From an uncultured Pelagibacteraceae bacterium (GTDB taxonomy: Bacteria > Pseudomonadota > Alphaproteobacteria > Pelagibacterales > Pelagibacteraceae): a stretch of 64,000 nt of DNA. This document shows positions 35,213 to 44,325 of this stretch, piece by piece (positions within the stretch are counted from its first letter, which is position 1; the number at the start of each line of letters is the position of its first letter). The notes beneath the pieces were generated by a model that did no database searches, had not been told where the DNA came from, and saw only the letters and a list, made by a program, of their open reading frames with translations. The stretch spans positions 1-64,000 of the forward strand of contig CACIJY010000001.1 in NCBI GenBank assembly GCA_902587095.1. The letters are read 5' to 3'. Both the position numbers and the translations under genes were made by a program.

Positions 35213-35250
35213 TAATAGACACAATTAATTCAAAATAATTCAATCATGAG

Positions 35251-35279
35251 TTGACGTAGAGTCATGCCTAGAGTCTAAT
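35251..35279 (+). promoter_or_regulatory. ccrM promoter with embedded GANTC sites
   Basis: TTGACG 35251-35256, 17-nt spacer, TCTAAT 35274-35279; GAGTC at 35259-35263 and 35271-35275; ATG at 35293. Confidence 0.72.
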
Positions 35280-35292
35280 TATCTTTTTAAAA

Positions 35293-36375
35293 ATGGAAAA
35301 GTTAAACTTAAAAAATAAAATTATTAATGGGGACAGTCTTAAAGAGCTAAAAAAAATCCCTAAAGAAACTTTCGATTTAATCTTTGCAGACCCGCCTTAC
35401 AATTTGCAATTAAAAAATCAACTCACTAGACCAGACAGATCTAAAGTGAGTGCAGTAAATGACAAATGGGATCAGTTTGAAAGCTTTAAAAAATACGATG
35501 ACTTTACATATGCATGGCTTGATGAATGTAAAAGAATTTTAAGAAAAAATGGAGCTATTTGGGTAATTGGTAGTTATCACAATATTTTTAGAGTTGGATC
35601 GGTTATTCAAAATTTAGGCTTTTGGATATTAAATGATGTTATATGGAATAAAAAAAATCCAATGCCTAATTTTAGAGGAACAAGATTTACTAATGCCCAT
35701 GAAACTTTAATTTGGGCATCGAAATCTGAAAAGTCTAAATACACTTTCAACTATCAATCTTTAAAATGTTTAAATGACGATCTTCAAATGAGATCTAACT
35801 GGGAGTTACCGATTTGTAATGGTTCTGAAAGACTAAAAAAGAATGGTAAAAAAGTGCATTCTACCCAAAAACCTGAGGCTCTACTTCACAGAATTTTATT
35901 AGCAACAACAAATAAAAATGATTTTGTTTTAGATCCTTTTTTAGGATCAGGAACAACGGCAACAGTTGCTAAGAAATTGGGAAGAAATTATTATGGTATT
36001 GAAAAGGAGAAAATCTATTTTAATGCAGCTGAGCAAAGGTTAAAAAAAACAAAACCTATAGAAGATGATTATTTAGATACTCTTCAAAATGGAAGATCTA
36101 AACCAAGAATACCTTTTGGCTCATTAGTTGAGTTAGGAATAATTAAACCAGGAACCACTATATACGATAATAAAAAGAAAATTAGTGCAAAAATAATGGC
36201 TGATGGGAGTATTAAGCATGAACAAACAGAAGGTTCAATTCATAAAGTAGCAGCCACAATTTTAGGAGCTGAAAGCTGCAATGGTTGGACTTTTTGGCAC
36301 TACAATTTTAACGGTAGCATTGTACCTATTGATCACTTAAGACAAAGACTAATATCTAGTAATCAAATTTTATAA
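35293..36375 (+). CDS. ccrM: CcrM-type DNA adenine methyltransferase (predicted GANTC)
   Basis: DPPYNLQL catalytic motif, [21 protein letters not shown] motif, CcrM-like C-terminal extension [24 protein letters not shown]. Confidence 0.94.
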   Translation: MEKLNLKNKIINGDSLKELKKIPKETFDLIFADPPYNLQLKNQLTRPDRSKVSAVNDKWDQFESFKKYDDFTYAWLDECKRILRKNGAIWVIGSYHNIFRVGSVIQNLGFWILNDVIWNKKNPMPNFRGTRFTNAHETLIWASKSEKSKYTFNYQSLKCLNDDLQMRSNWELPICNGSERLKKNGKKVHSTQKPEALLHRILLATTNKNDFVLDPFLGSGTTATVAKKLGRNYYGIEKEKIYFNAAEQRLKKTKPIEDDYLDTLQNGRSKPRIPFGSLVELGIIKPGTTIYDNKKKISAKIMADGSIKHEQTEGSIHKVAATILGAESCNGWTFWHYNFNGSIVPIDHLRQRLISSNQIL

Positions 36376-37508
36376 ATTCTACCTAAATAATATTCTAGAA
36401 ATTTTTTACTTTTTACTAATCTTTTTAGGAAAATATTTCTAAAAAATATTATTAAAGGATTTGATAAATGAAAAGCAAACAAGTTAAATTTTGATCTAAA
36501 ATTAATCATTTTTAACTTATTTACCCTCTTTTTGAAAAAATTGACTTCTTTATCGGTATTTAAAGACACAAACAATTCATAAGCACTCTCAATCGATTGC
36601 GATGCACCTTGTGCAAATGATGGTGGAAAGGCAAAAAAAGCATCACCTATCAAATGAATATTATTATTATGTATTTTGAGAAACTTATCACTAACAAACA
36701 CTGGAAATATTTTTAATTCCTTAATACCTGTAACAAATTCCTTAATTTCTTGGGGGACATTTTCTAAAATTCTTTTGATAAAGGAATTTTCACTAAATAG
36801 TGAATAATTACCTTGTTCCTCTAATGAAAGAGAATGTTTCATAATAGCAATAAAATTTAAATCACCATTAGAATTTAATGGGTAAATAACATGATGGAAG
36901 TTTGGACCTAAAAACAAAGCTATATTTTTTTTGTTCACTTTTTCAGGAAATTTAGTTAATTTACCTCTAATAGCTAATGTGTCATTATATTTTGGTTTTA
37001 CTTTGTTATTTGAAATTAGATTTTTACTCTTTGAAAAAACTCCATCGGCAATAATCAAGTAATCACATTCTTTAGTTACATTATTTTCAAATGAAATTTT
37101 AATTTGTTTTTCTTGGTCATTTATTTTTGAAATTTTAAAACCAGTTTTAATTATGTCGCCCAAATCTTTTTTTAAAAAATTTATTAAAGTTGATCTTTTT
37201 AGTGTTGTATACTTGATGTCATCTGTATTGAAATTCGCAACATCTAGATCACAGATTTTATTTGATGAATTAATTGAAAAAAAATCAATTTTTTCAGGAT
37301 TAAATTTTTCATTATCAGATAATTTATTAAACCCAATTTTATTCAAAAGCTTAACGCTATTGACTGAAAGTTGAATACCGTAGCCATCCTCTAAATCAAT
37401 AATGTCGTTTTTTTCATAAATTGTAATTTCATAATTTAAACTATTTTTAAAAAGATTTGCGATGTACAAACCTGAGATGCCTGCTCCAATTATCGCAATT
37501 TTTTTCAT
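36363..37508 (-). CDS. FAD-dependent monooxygenase (UbiH/UbiF/salicylate hydroxylase-like fold)
   Basis: [58 protein letters not shown]. Confidence 0.82.
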   Translation of the reverse strand: MKKIAIIGAGISGLYIANLFKNSLNYEITIYEKNDIIDLEDGYGIQLSVNSVKLLNKIGFNKLSDNEKFNPEKIDFFSINSSNKICDLDVANFNTDDIKYTTLKRSTLINFLKKDLGDIIKTGFKISKINDQEKQIKISFENNVTKECDYLIIADGVFSKSKNLISNNKVKPKYNDTLAIRGKLTKFPEKVNKKNIALFLGPNFHHVIYPLNSNGDLNFIAIMKHSLSLEEQGNYSLFSENSFIKRILENVPQEIKEFVTGIKELKIFPVFVSDKFLKIHNNNIHLIGDAFFAFPPSFAQGASQSIESAYELFVSLNTDKEVNFFKKRVNKLKMINFRSKFNLFAFHLSNPLIIFFRNIFLKRLVKSKKFLEYYLGRIYKI

Positions 37509-38488
37509 TAATTTTTCTCGAGATATTTAACTACTTTTTTAGTGAATGTTGGCAACATATAATTATTTAATTTTCTTTGATCAATCCAAGTAGATGATGA
37601 ATATTTATTGATATTTTTTAAATGTAGTATTTTTATATTCATATTCATATTAGACAATTTAATATTAAGACTTTTATTAAATTTTTTAGGTTTATTTAGT
37701 TCTTCCATGGGAAAAATTCTTAAGTTTTTTAAAAAATTAAATTTAGTATTTTTTATTAATAAATATTTTTGATTTTTTTTATAAACTTTGAGTAAAAAAT
37801 ATTTGTCTTTATATTTTTTTGAATTTTTTGTTAAATTAAAGTCTTTCTTTTTAAAAGATTTGCATTTTTTAGTTATAGGGCATTGGCAGCACATTGGGTT
37901 GGTAGGTTTACAAACTAAAGCACCAAATTCCATAAGTGCCTGAGCATAATCACTTGAACGGTTTGAAAATCCTAAAATAGACTTTTTTTCAATTAAATTT
38001 TCTTTCTGAATTTCTTTTTCTTTTTTTAAATAAAGGTATCTTTTTATAATCCTTTCTACATTTCCATCTAGTGGAATATATGGCTTATTGAATGCAATAG
38101 CTAAAATTGCATTAGCAGTATAATCTCCAATACCGGATAGTGATTTCAAATCGTCGAAATTATCAGGTATTACTCCATTAAAATTTTTAATTACAGACTG
38201 CGCTGCTTTCTTTAAGTTTCTTGCTCTTGAATAATATCCAAGACCTTCCCAAAGTTTAATTAGTTTTTTGTTATCAACACTTGCAAGTTTTTTTATGTTT
38301 GGAATTTCTTTAACAAATTTGTTAAAGTATGGAATTACGGTTGCTACTTGAGTTTGTTGCAACATAAATTCACTAATTAACGTATTATACTGTCTTTTTT
38401 CTTTAGAAACATTTTTTCGCCATGGTAATGATCTTTTATTTAAATCATACCATTTCAGAATGTTTTTTGTTACAAATGGATCGTTCAT
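37508..38488 (-). CDS. mutY: A/G-specific adenine glycosylase
   Basis: LPWRKN, SEFMLQQTQVATVIPYF, HhH LSGIGDYTANAI, Fe-S motif C-x6-C-x2-C-x5-C (CKPTNPMCCQCPITKKC). Confidence 0.95.
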   Translation of the reverse strand: MNDPFVTKNILKWYDLNKRSLPWRKNVSKEKRQYNTLISEFMLQQTQVATVIPYFNKFVKEIPNIKKLASVDNKKLIKLWEGLGYYSRARNLKKAAQSVIKNFNGVIPDNFDDLKSLSGIGDYTANAILAIAFNKPYIPLDGNVERIIKRYLYLKKEKEIQKENLIEKKSILGFSNRSSDYAQALMEFGALVCKPTNPMCCQCPITKKCKSFKKKDFNLTKNSKKYKDKYFLLKVYKKNQKYLLIKNTKFNFLKNLRIFPMEELNKPKKFNKSLNIKLSNMNMNIKILHLKNINKYSSSTWIDQRKLNNYMLPTFTKKVVKYLEKN

Positions 38489-38965
38489 ATGCAATTTAAA
38501 AAATATACTAAGCAGAGATTAGGGGGCATTCAAGGTCTAAGATCTTTTAAAGACACTTTGCCCACAAAAGTTAAAAAAATCATAAATAAAAAAGGTAGTA
38601 TATTTCCTGAAATATTAAATAATTGGAAATACATAGTAGGTAAAGAATTATTCGATATTTGTTATCCAAACAAATTTAAGAGTTCAAACAGAGTAAGAGG
38701 ATCGACATTAGAAATTATGGTAAATAGAGGTAGTGAAGTGGATGTGGAGTATTCTAAAAAACAAATTATGAATAAATTAAATTCAATTTTTGGTTATGTA
38801 GTGGTCGATAAAATAAAGATAATAACTTTTGAAAAAAATGAGAAAATTAATTTAGAAAAAAGTAAAAGTGCGTCAAAAAGAGATTTCTCAAAAAGTTTGA
38901 ACGGCATTAAAAATGTAAATATTAAAAATGCTCTTAAAGAATTAATTAATTCATATAAAAAATAA
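38489..38965 (+). CDS. DUF721/DciA-like protein
   Basis: N-terminal IFPEILNNWKYIVGKELFDICYPNKF...STLEIMVNRGSEVDVEYSKKQIMNKLNSIFGYVVVDKIKI pattern. Confidence 0.75.
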   Translation: MQFKKYTKQRLGGIQGLRSFKDTLPTKVKKIINKKGSIFPEILNNWKYIVGKELFDICYPNKFKSSNRVRGSTLEIMVNRGSEVDVEYSKKQIMNKLNSIFGYVVVDKIKIITFEKNEKINLEKSKSASKRDFSKSLNGIKNVNIKNALKELINSYKK

Positions 38966-39547
38966 ATGAAAAAAATAAAAACTATATTATTATTTGTGTT
39001 TATTGCATTGTCTAATCCGTCTTACGCTGAAACAATTAAGCCAATAATTGATGGAAATAGTAATGCAAAAATAAAACTTGTAGTTTATGAATCTTTAACA
39101 TGTTCTTATTGTGCTAACTTTCATAAGAATGTTTATCCAGAATTAAAGAAAAATTTTATTGATGAGGGGATTATATCAATTGAATATAAAAGTTTTCCAT
39201 TAAATATTGCTGCTTTAAATGCTTCAAAGTTTGCACATTGTGAGAACGACGGGAATTCTGAATTACTTCACTTTTTATATGATAACCAGAACGAATGGGC
39301 AAAAGGTTCGACAGCTGAAGAATATAACAAAAATCTAATCAAAGTTATTAAATCTGGAAACTTTAAAATTGATGAGCAAAAATGCTTGGAGAATAAGTCG
39401 TTAGAGGATCATATACTTAACGACCGAATCGAAGGGGTAAAAAGTTTTAATATAAACTCAACCCCTACTCTATTAATAAATGGGAAAAAGTTCGAAAAAT
39501 CACTTACATACAAAAATTTGAAAAAAGCTATAGAAAAACTATTATAG
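38966..39547 (+). CDS. DsbA-family thiol:disulfide oxidoreductase
   Basis: signal peptide, redox motif SLTCSYCANFH, STPTLLINGKKF. Confidence 0.88.
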   Translation: MKKIKTILLFVFIALSNPSYAETIKPIIDGNSNAKIKLVVYESLTCSYCANFHKNVYPELKKNFIDEGIISIEYKSFPLNIAALNASKFAHCENDGNSELLHFLYDNQNEWAKGSTAEEYNKNLIKVIKSGNFKIDEQKCLENKSLEDHILNDRIEGVKSFNINSTPTLLINGKKFEKSLTYKNLKKAIEKLL

Positions 39548-39553
39548 TTTTTA

Positions 39554-41950
39554 ATGGAATTTAAAAAAATTCAATTAAACGGTTTCAAATCATTTGCCGA
39601 TAAAACCGATCTGTTAATAGAAAATGGGCTTACGGGCATTGTTGGACCTAACGGTTGTGGAAAATCAAATATTGTAGAGTCCTTAAGATGGTGTATGGGA
39701 GAAACTTCTGCGAAGAGCATGAGGGGATCGGGAATGGAGGATGTTATATTCTCTGGCACTTCAAACAAACCATCAAAAAATATTGCAGAGGTAACTTTAA
39801 ATTTACTGAACAATGACAATGAGGGTCCATATCAATATAAAAATACTCCTAGTATAGAAATAAAAAGAAAAATAGAAAAAGACAAAGGATCAAAATTTTC
39901 GATAAATGGCAAAGAAGTACGGGCAAAGGATGCACAGATGTTTTTTGCTGACTTGTCGACTGGTGCTCATTCACCATCACTGATAAGTCAAGGAAGAATA
40001 GGCTCATTAGTAACCGCAAAACCAAGTGACAGAAGAGCTATTTTGGAGGAGGCCGCAGGCATAGCTGGACTGCACGCAAGAAGACATGAAGCTGAAATTA
40101 GATTGAACGCTGCTGAAAATAATCTTAAAAGAGCTGATGAGTTAAGAAGACAACAGGAAAAACAATTAGCAAATTTACAAAAACAAGCGGAGGAGGCGAA
40201 TAAATATAAAGTTATATCAAATGAAATAAAAAAAATAGAGGCTGGTCTATATTATCTCAAGCTTCAAGATATTGATAAAGAGATTAAACTAGAAAAAGAA
40301 ATTAATGAGGACTCTGATAAAGAATTTGACAAATTCAATAATGAAATAGAAGATTTAAAAAATAAAATTCGAAATGAATTAAATAAAATTGACCCTATTA
40401 AACAAAAAAATTTTGAAAATCTATCAAAAATACAAAGGTTAAATTTAGAATTAAAAAGCCTAGATGAGGAAAATATTAGAATACAAGATGAAATAGGAAA
40501 ACTTAATGAAAATCTTAACATTTTAGATCAAGATAAAGATCGAGAAAAAAGCATTATAATTGACGCAAACTCTAATGAGAAGAGAATAAAAGAAGAAAAA
40601 AAAGATTTAATTGAAATAGACTCTAAATATTATGAAACTGAAAAACAATCTTCGTCAGATTTAAAAGATTTTAAGGATAAACTAAATACACAATTAGCCT
40701 TAATTAAGGATTTAATTATCTCTAATAAAAATGATGATGCGGTAATTGCTTTAGAAAATTTCAAGAATACAATCGATGAATACTGTGAAGTATATAGTAA
40801 AAACCAAAATATTAAAAAAGAGTCTGTAAAAAGATCCGAAAGAATACAAAATATTGATAAAGAAATAGAAAGTTGGAAAAATCTTTTAAACAAATCAGAA
40901 ATAACAATCAATAAATTAGAGGATAGGAAAAATAAAACACTTGATCAATTAAAAGGACTTGAGGCCAAACCAAAAGATCAAGCAGAAAAAAAAGGTCAAT
41001 TAAATGAAAATCTCAGATTGTCAAATTTAGATAAAGAACAAAATGAAGTTATTATTAAAGAAAGCGAAGATAAATTATCAATGTTAAATATTAATCTCAA
41101 TGAAGTTAAAGAAAATTCTATTGAGATAAGAGAGAGAAAAGCCAGTTCAGCTGCAACAATTGATGGATTAAATAAGAGAAGATTAGATCTACTTGAGAGA
41201 ATAGAAAATGAACTCAATTTAAATGAAAACAATATTCTTGAATTCTCAAACCTAGAATTAAATGAAGAGTTTCCTGATGCTGTAACGCAAGAAGAGTTAC
41301 TTGATAAGAAAAAGCGAGAGAGAGATAAATTGGGATCTGTTAACCTAAGAGCGGATGAAGAAACTACAAAATATCAAGATGAAATAAAAAAAATGGAAAA
41401 AGATAGATCAGATTTAGTGACTGCAATTACAAAATTAAAAGAAAGTATTAATGAATTAAATCAGAAAGGTAGAGAAAGGCTTATTGAGGCTTTTGAAAAA
41501 GTTAATAGAAAATTTAATGAAGTTTACACAAAACTTTTTAATGGTGGTAGTGCAAAACTAGAACTGATTGACTCTGATGATCCGCTTGATGCAGGTTTAG
41601 AGATGCTTGTAAGTCCTCCAGGAAAAAGATTACAATCAATAACTTTATTGTCAGGTGGTGAACAAGCATTAACAGCCCTATCTTTAATTTTTGCAGTTTT
41701 TTTAACAAACCCTGCTCCAATTTGTGTTTTAGATGAAGTTGATGCTCCTTTAGACGATGCTAACGTCACAAGATTTTGTAATTTACTGGAAGAACTTACA
41801 AAAATTACAAAGACAAAATTTGTGATTGTTACACACCACGCTTTAACAATGTCAAAAATGAACCGTCTTTATGGTGTTACAATGCCTGAAAAAGGTATTA
41901 GTCAGCTTGTTGCGGTTGACCTAGAGAAAGCCGAAAGCATGGTCGCTTAA
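39554..41950 (+). CDS. smc: chromosome segregation protein SMC, short form
   Basis: Walker A VGPNGCGKSNIVESLRW, LSGGEQALTALSLIFAVF signature, Walker B PICVLDEVDAPLDD; only 798 aa. Confidence 0.93.
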   Translation: MEFKKIQLNGFKSFADKTDLLIENGLTGIVGPNGCGKSNIVESLRWCMGETSAKSMRGSGMEDVIFSGTSNKPSKNIAEVTLNLLNNDNEGPYQYKNTPSIEIKRKIEKDKGSKFSINGKEVRAKDAQMFFADLSTGAHSPSLISQGRIGSLVTAKPSDRRAILEEAAGIAGLHARRHEAEIRLNAAENNLKRADELRRQQEKQLANLQKQAEEANKYKVISNEIKKIEAGLYYLKLQDIDKEIKLEKEINEDSDKEFDKFNNEIEDLKNKIRNELNKIDPIKQKNFENLSKIQRLNLELKSLDEENIRIQDEIGKLNENLNILDQDKDREKSIIIDANSNEKRIKEEKKDLIEIDSKYYETEKQSSSDLKDFKDKLNTQLALIKDLIISNKNDDAVIALENFKNTIDEYCEVYSKNQNIKKESVKRSERIQNIDKEIESWKNLLNKSEITINKLEDRKNKTLDQLKGLEAKPKDQAEKKGQLNENLRLSNLDKEQNEVIIKESEDKLSMLNINLNEVKENSIEIRERKASSAATIDGLNKRRLDLLERIENELNLNENNILEFSNLELNEEFPDAVTQEELLDKKKRERDKLGSVNLRADEETTKYQDEIKKMEKDRSDLVTAITKLKESINELNQKGRERLIEAFEKVNRKFNEVYTKLFNGGSAKLELIDSDDPLDAGLEMLVSPPGKRLQSITLLSGGEQALTALSLIFAVFLTNPAPICVLDEVDAPLDDANVTRFCNLLEELTKITKTKFVIVTHHALTMSKMNRLYGVTMPEKGISQLVAVDLEKAESMVA

Positions 41951-42220
41951 ATGAAAAGAGATGACGATCTAAAAATTCGCCTTAAAATTGCAAAAGAAAA
42001 AATTGCCCCTGAAAAAGTACCACCTGCACAGTCAAATTTAGGACAGGCTTTCAAAATGAGCACCGAGCTTGTTTCTGCTGTGTTAGTTGGGACAATTATT
42101 GGGTTTATTTTAGACACTTGGTTTGATACTAAACCATGGTTAATAATAATATTTTTTTTTGTGGGTGTCGTAGCAGGTATAACCAATGTTATTAGGTCTG
42201 CAAAAAAAATACAAAAGTAA
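41951..42220 (+). CDS. atpI: ATP synthase subunit I / AtpZ-AtpI family
   Basis: two TM helices, STELVSAVLVGTIIGFILDTWFDTKPWLIIIFFFVGVVAG; upstream of atpB. Confidence 0.85.
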   Translation: MKRDDDLKIRLKIAKEKIAPEKVPPAQSNLGQAFKMSTELVSAVLVGTIIGFILDTWFDTKPWLIIIFFFVGVVAGITNVIRSAKKIQK

Positions 42221-42225
42221 GATTT

Positions 42226-42960
42226 ATGGCTACAAACCCGATGTACCAATTCAATGTCTATAGAATTGGACCTGAAATTAAAATAGGTGAGGTGGATATA
42301 TCATTTACAAACGCTAGTTTGTTTATGGTTATTAGTACTCTTGCCATTCTGATTGTTTTTAATCTTGGGGCTAAAAAAAAATCACTTATACCTGATAAAA
42401 TTCAATTGTTATCTGAACTTAGCTATTCTTTTGTATCAAAGATGATCAGTGATACAGCAGGTGCAAAGGCAAAACCTTATTTTGCATTTATATTTTCGTT
42501 ATTCATGTTTGTATTATTCTGCAATATGTTCGGTATGATACCTTATTCATTTACAGTAACTAGTCATATTATAGTTACTTTTGTTTTAGCAGCCTTTATC
42601 TTTATAGGCGTAACTATTATTGGTTTCTTAAAACATGGTTTAGGATACTTAAAGCTTTTTGTGCCTAGTGGTGTACCAATCATTCTTTTACCTTTGATAG
42701 TTGTTATAGAGATAATATCATACCTAAGCAGACCAATTAGTTTATCAGTTAGATTGTTTGCTAACATGATGGCTGGACACACAATGATGAAGGTCTTCGG
42801 GGGTTTTGTAGTAAGTCTTGGTTTGGTGGGAGGTTGGCTTCCATTAGGCTTTTCTGTTGCATTAACAGGTTTGGAAATATTAGTTGCTTTTCTTCAAGCT
42901 TATGTTTTTGCAATTTTAACATGTATCTATTTAAATGATGCATTAAATTTACACCATTAA
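42226..42960 (+). CDS. atpB: F0F1 ATP synthase subunit a
   Basis: SLSVRLFANMMAGH and LEILVAFLQAYVFAILTCIYLNDA. Confidence 0.97.
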   Translation: MATNPMYQFNVYRIGPEIKIGEVDISFTNASLFMVISTLAILIVFNLGAKKKSLIPDKIQLLSELSYSFVSKMISDTAGAKAKPYFAFIFSLFMFVLFCNMFGMIPYSFTVTSHIIVTFVLAAFIFIGVTIIGFLKHGLGYLKLFVPSGVPIILLPLIVVIEIISYLSRPISLSVRLFANMMAGHTMMKVFGGFVVSLGLVGGWLPLGFSVALTGLEILVAFLQAYVFAILTCIYLNDALNLHH

Positions 42961-42970
42961 AAAGGAGGAG
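42961..42970 (+). promoter_or_regulatory. strong Shine-Dalgarno upstream of atpE
   Basis: AAAGGAGGAG placed just upstream of ATG 42974. Confidence 0.8.
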
Positions 42971-42973
42971 AAT

Positions 42974-43201
42974 ATGGAACTAGAAGCAGCAAAAATGATA
43001 GGAGCTGGTCTTGCAGCAATTGCATTGGCTGGTGCTGGAGTAGGTATCGGAATTATTTTTGGTAACTATTTATCTGGCGCAATGAGAAATCCGTCTGCAG
43101 CCCAAAAACAGTTTCCTAATTTATTATTAGGTTTTGCTTTGGCTGAAGCTACAGGGCTTTTTGGACTTGTTGTTGCATTGATTATTTTATTCGCATTTTA
43201 A
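42974..43201 (+). CDS. atpE: F0F1 ATP synthase subunit c
   Basis: 75 aa hairpin, GAGVGIGIIFGNYLSGAMRNPSA, ion-binding Glu in ALAEATGLFGLVVALIILF. Confidence 0.97.
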   Translation: MELEAAKMIGAGLAAIALAGAGVGIGIIFGNYLSGAMRNPSAAQKQFPNLLLGFALAEATGLFGLVVALIILFAF

Positions 43202-43209
43202 GTTAAGTT

Positions 43210-43782
43210 GTGAAAAAAATAATAATTTACTTGTATGCACTTTTTAGCTTTAACTGTATTGCTAAAAGTGCTGAGACCGGAGGTATGCCCCAATTAAATC
43301 CAGAGTTTTGGTTTTCTCAAATATTTTGGTTAACCATTTCCTTTGGGATTTTATTTATTATATTATCTAAATTTATACTACCAAAAATAAGAAATAATTT
43401 AGAGACAAGAAAATCACAAATTATGGAAAACATTGAGATTGCAGATAATCAAAAATCAAAAAGTGAAAATAATCTAAAAGAATATGATAAAATAATATCA
43501 GATGCTAAAGATAAAGCCAAAAAAACTTTTAATTCGGCAAAAGAAAAAATTCAATTAGATTTAGGTAAAGAAAGAGAAAAAATAGAAAGTGAACTTAATT
43601 CTAAAATTCAAGATGCTGAAAATGAGATAAAAGATCTAAAAAAATCATCTCCAGAAAAAATAGGTCTAATTGCAGTAGATACTGCAGCTGAAATTATTCA
43701 GAAATTAATTGGAGTAGAGATAAATAAAAGTAACGTTTCAGCAATAGTTAATGAGCAGGTCAAACTTATGAAGGACAAATAA
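43210..43782 (+). CDS. F0F1 ATP synthase subunit b' (GTG start)
   Basis: MPQLNPEFWFSQIFWLTISFGILFIILSKFILPKI + coiled coil; position in Fo operon. Confidence 0.9.
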   Translation: MKKIIIYLYALFSFNCIAKSAETGGMPQLNPEFWFSQIFWLTISFGILFIILSKFILPKIRNNLETRKSQIMENIEIADNQKSKSENNLKEYDKIISDAKDKAKKTFNSAKEKIQLDLGKEREKIESELNSKIQDAENEIKDLKKSSPEKIGLIAVDTAAEIIQKLIGVEINKSNVSAIVNEQVKLMKDK

Positions 43783-44282
43783 TGGTATTTGATGCAACTT
43801 TTTGGGTAGCAATATCTTTTATTATATTTTTTGGAGTTTTAATTTATTTAAAAGTACCTTTAAAAATAAACGAAAACCTAAATAAATTAATTTCAGACAT
43901 AAAAAATGAGCTTAATGAGAGTGAGAAATTAAGAAAAGAAACGAAAATATTTTTAGATCAATCCCAGTCAAAACTTAATAGCACTTCAGATGAAACAAAA
44001 GTTATAATAGAGAATGCTAAGAAAGACGCTGACGCTATGGTTCAACAAATGAAAGATAAATTTAACAAATCTGCAGAAATTAAAAAAAGATTGACTGAGG
44101 AAAAAATTACTCAAATGAAAGAACAAGCAATAAAAGAAATAAAAAATACCTCTATAGACATTGCTGTCACTTCGGTTGAAAAAATTATAAAAAATACAAT
44201 AGATAAGTCTAAATTAGATAACATTTTCCAGAAAAATATTGATGAAAGTAAAGAAGCTCTAAAAAAATTAAAATCAAACTAA
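43782..44282 (+). CDS. atpF: F0F1 ATP synthase subunit b
   Basis: DATFWVAISFIIFFGVLIYLKVP TM plus long charged coiled coil. Confidence 0.92.
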   Translation: MVFDATFWVAISFIIFFGVLIYLKVPLKINENLNKLISDIKNELNESEKLRKETKIFLDQSQSKLNSTSDETKVIIENAKKDADAMVQQMKDKFNKSAEIKKRLTEEKITQMKEQAIKEIKNTSIDIAVTSVEKIIKNTIDKSKLDNIFQKNIDESKEALKKLKSN

Positions 44283-44325
44283 ATATTTTCTTACTTTCGA
44301 ATTTAAAAAAATATAAATTAACAAT

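Noticed and set aside
36363-37508. Assigning the FAD monooxygenase to a specific Ubi hydroxylase
   Set aside because: The fold is clear but the hydroxylation position cannot be told from sequence by eye; left without a gene symbol.
42974-43201. Sodium-coupled ATP synthase c subunit
   Set aside because: The Gln/Ser ligands of Na+-binding c rings are absent (GVGIGIIFG and AEATG rather than GVGQG and AEST), so proton coupling is more likely.
44283-44325. Search for a proteorhodopsin gene or crtE near the carotenoid cluster
   Set aside because: The gap is only 43 nt and no ORF in the window has opsin or prenyl-synthase motifs.
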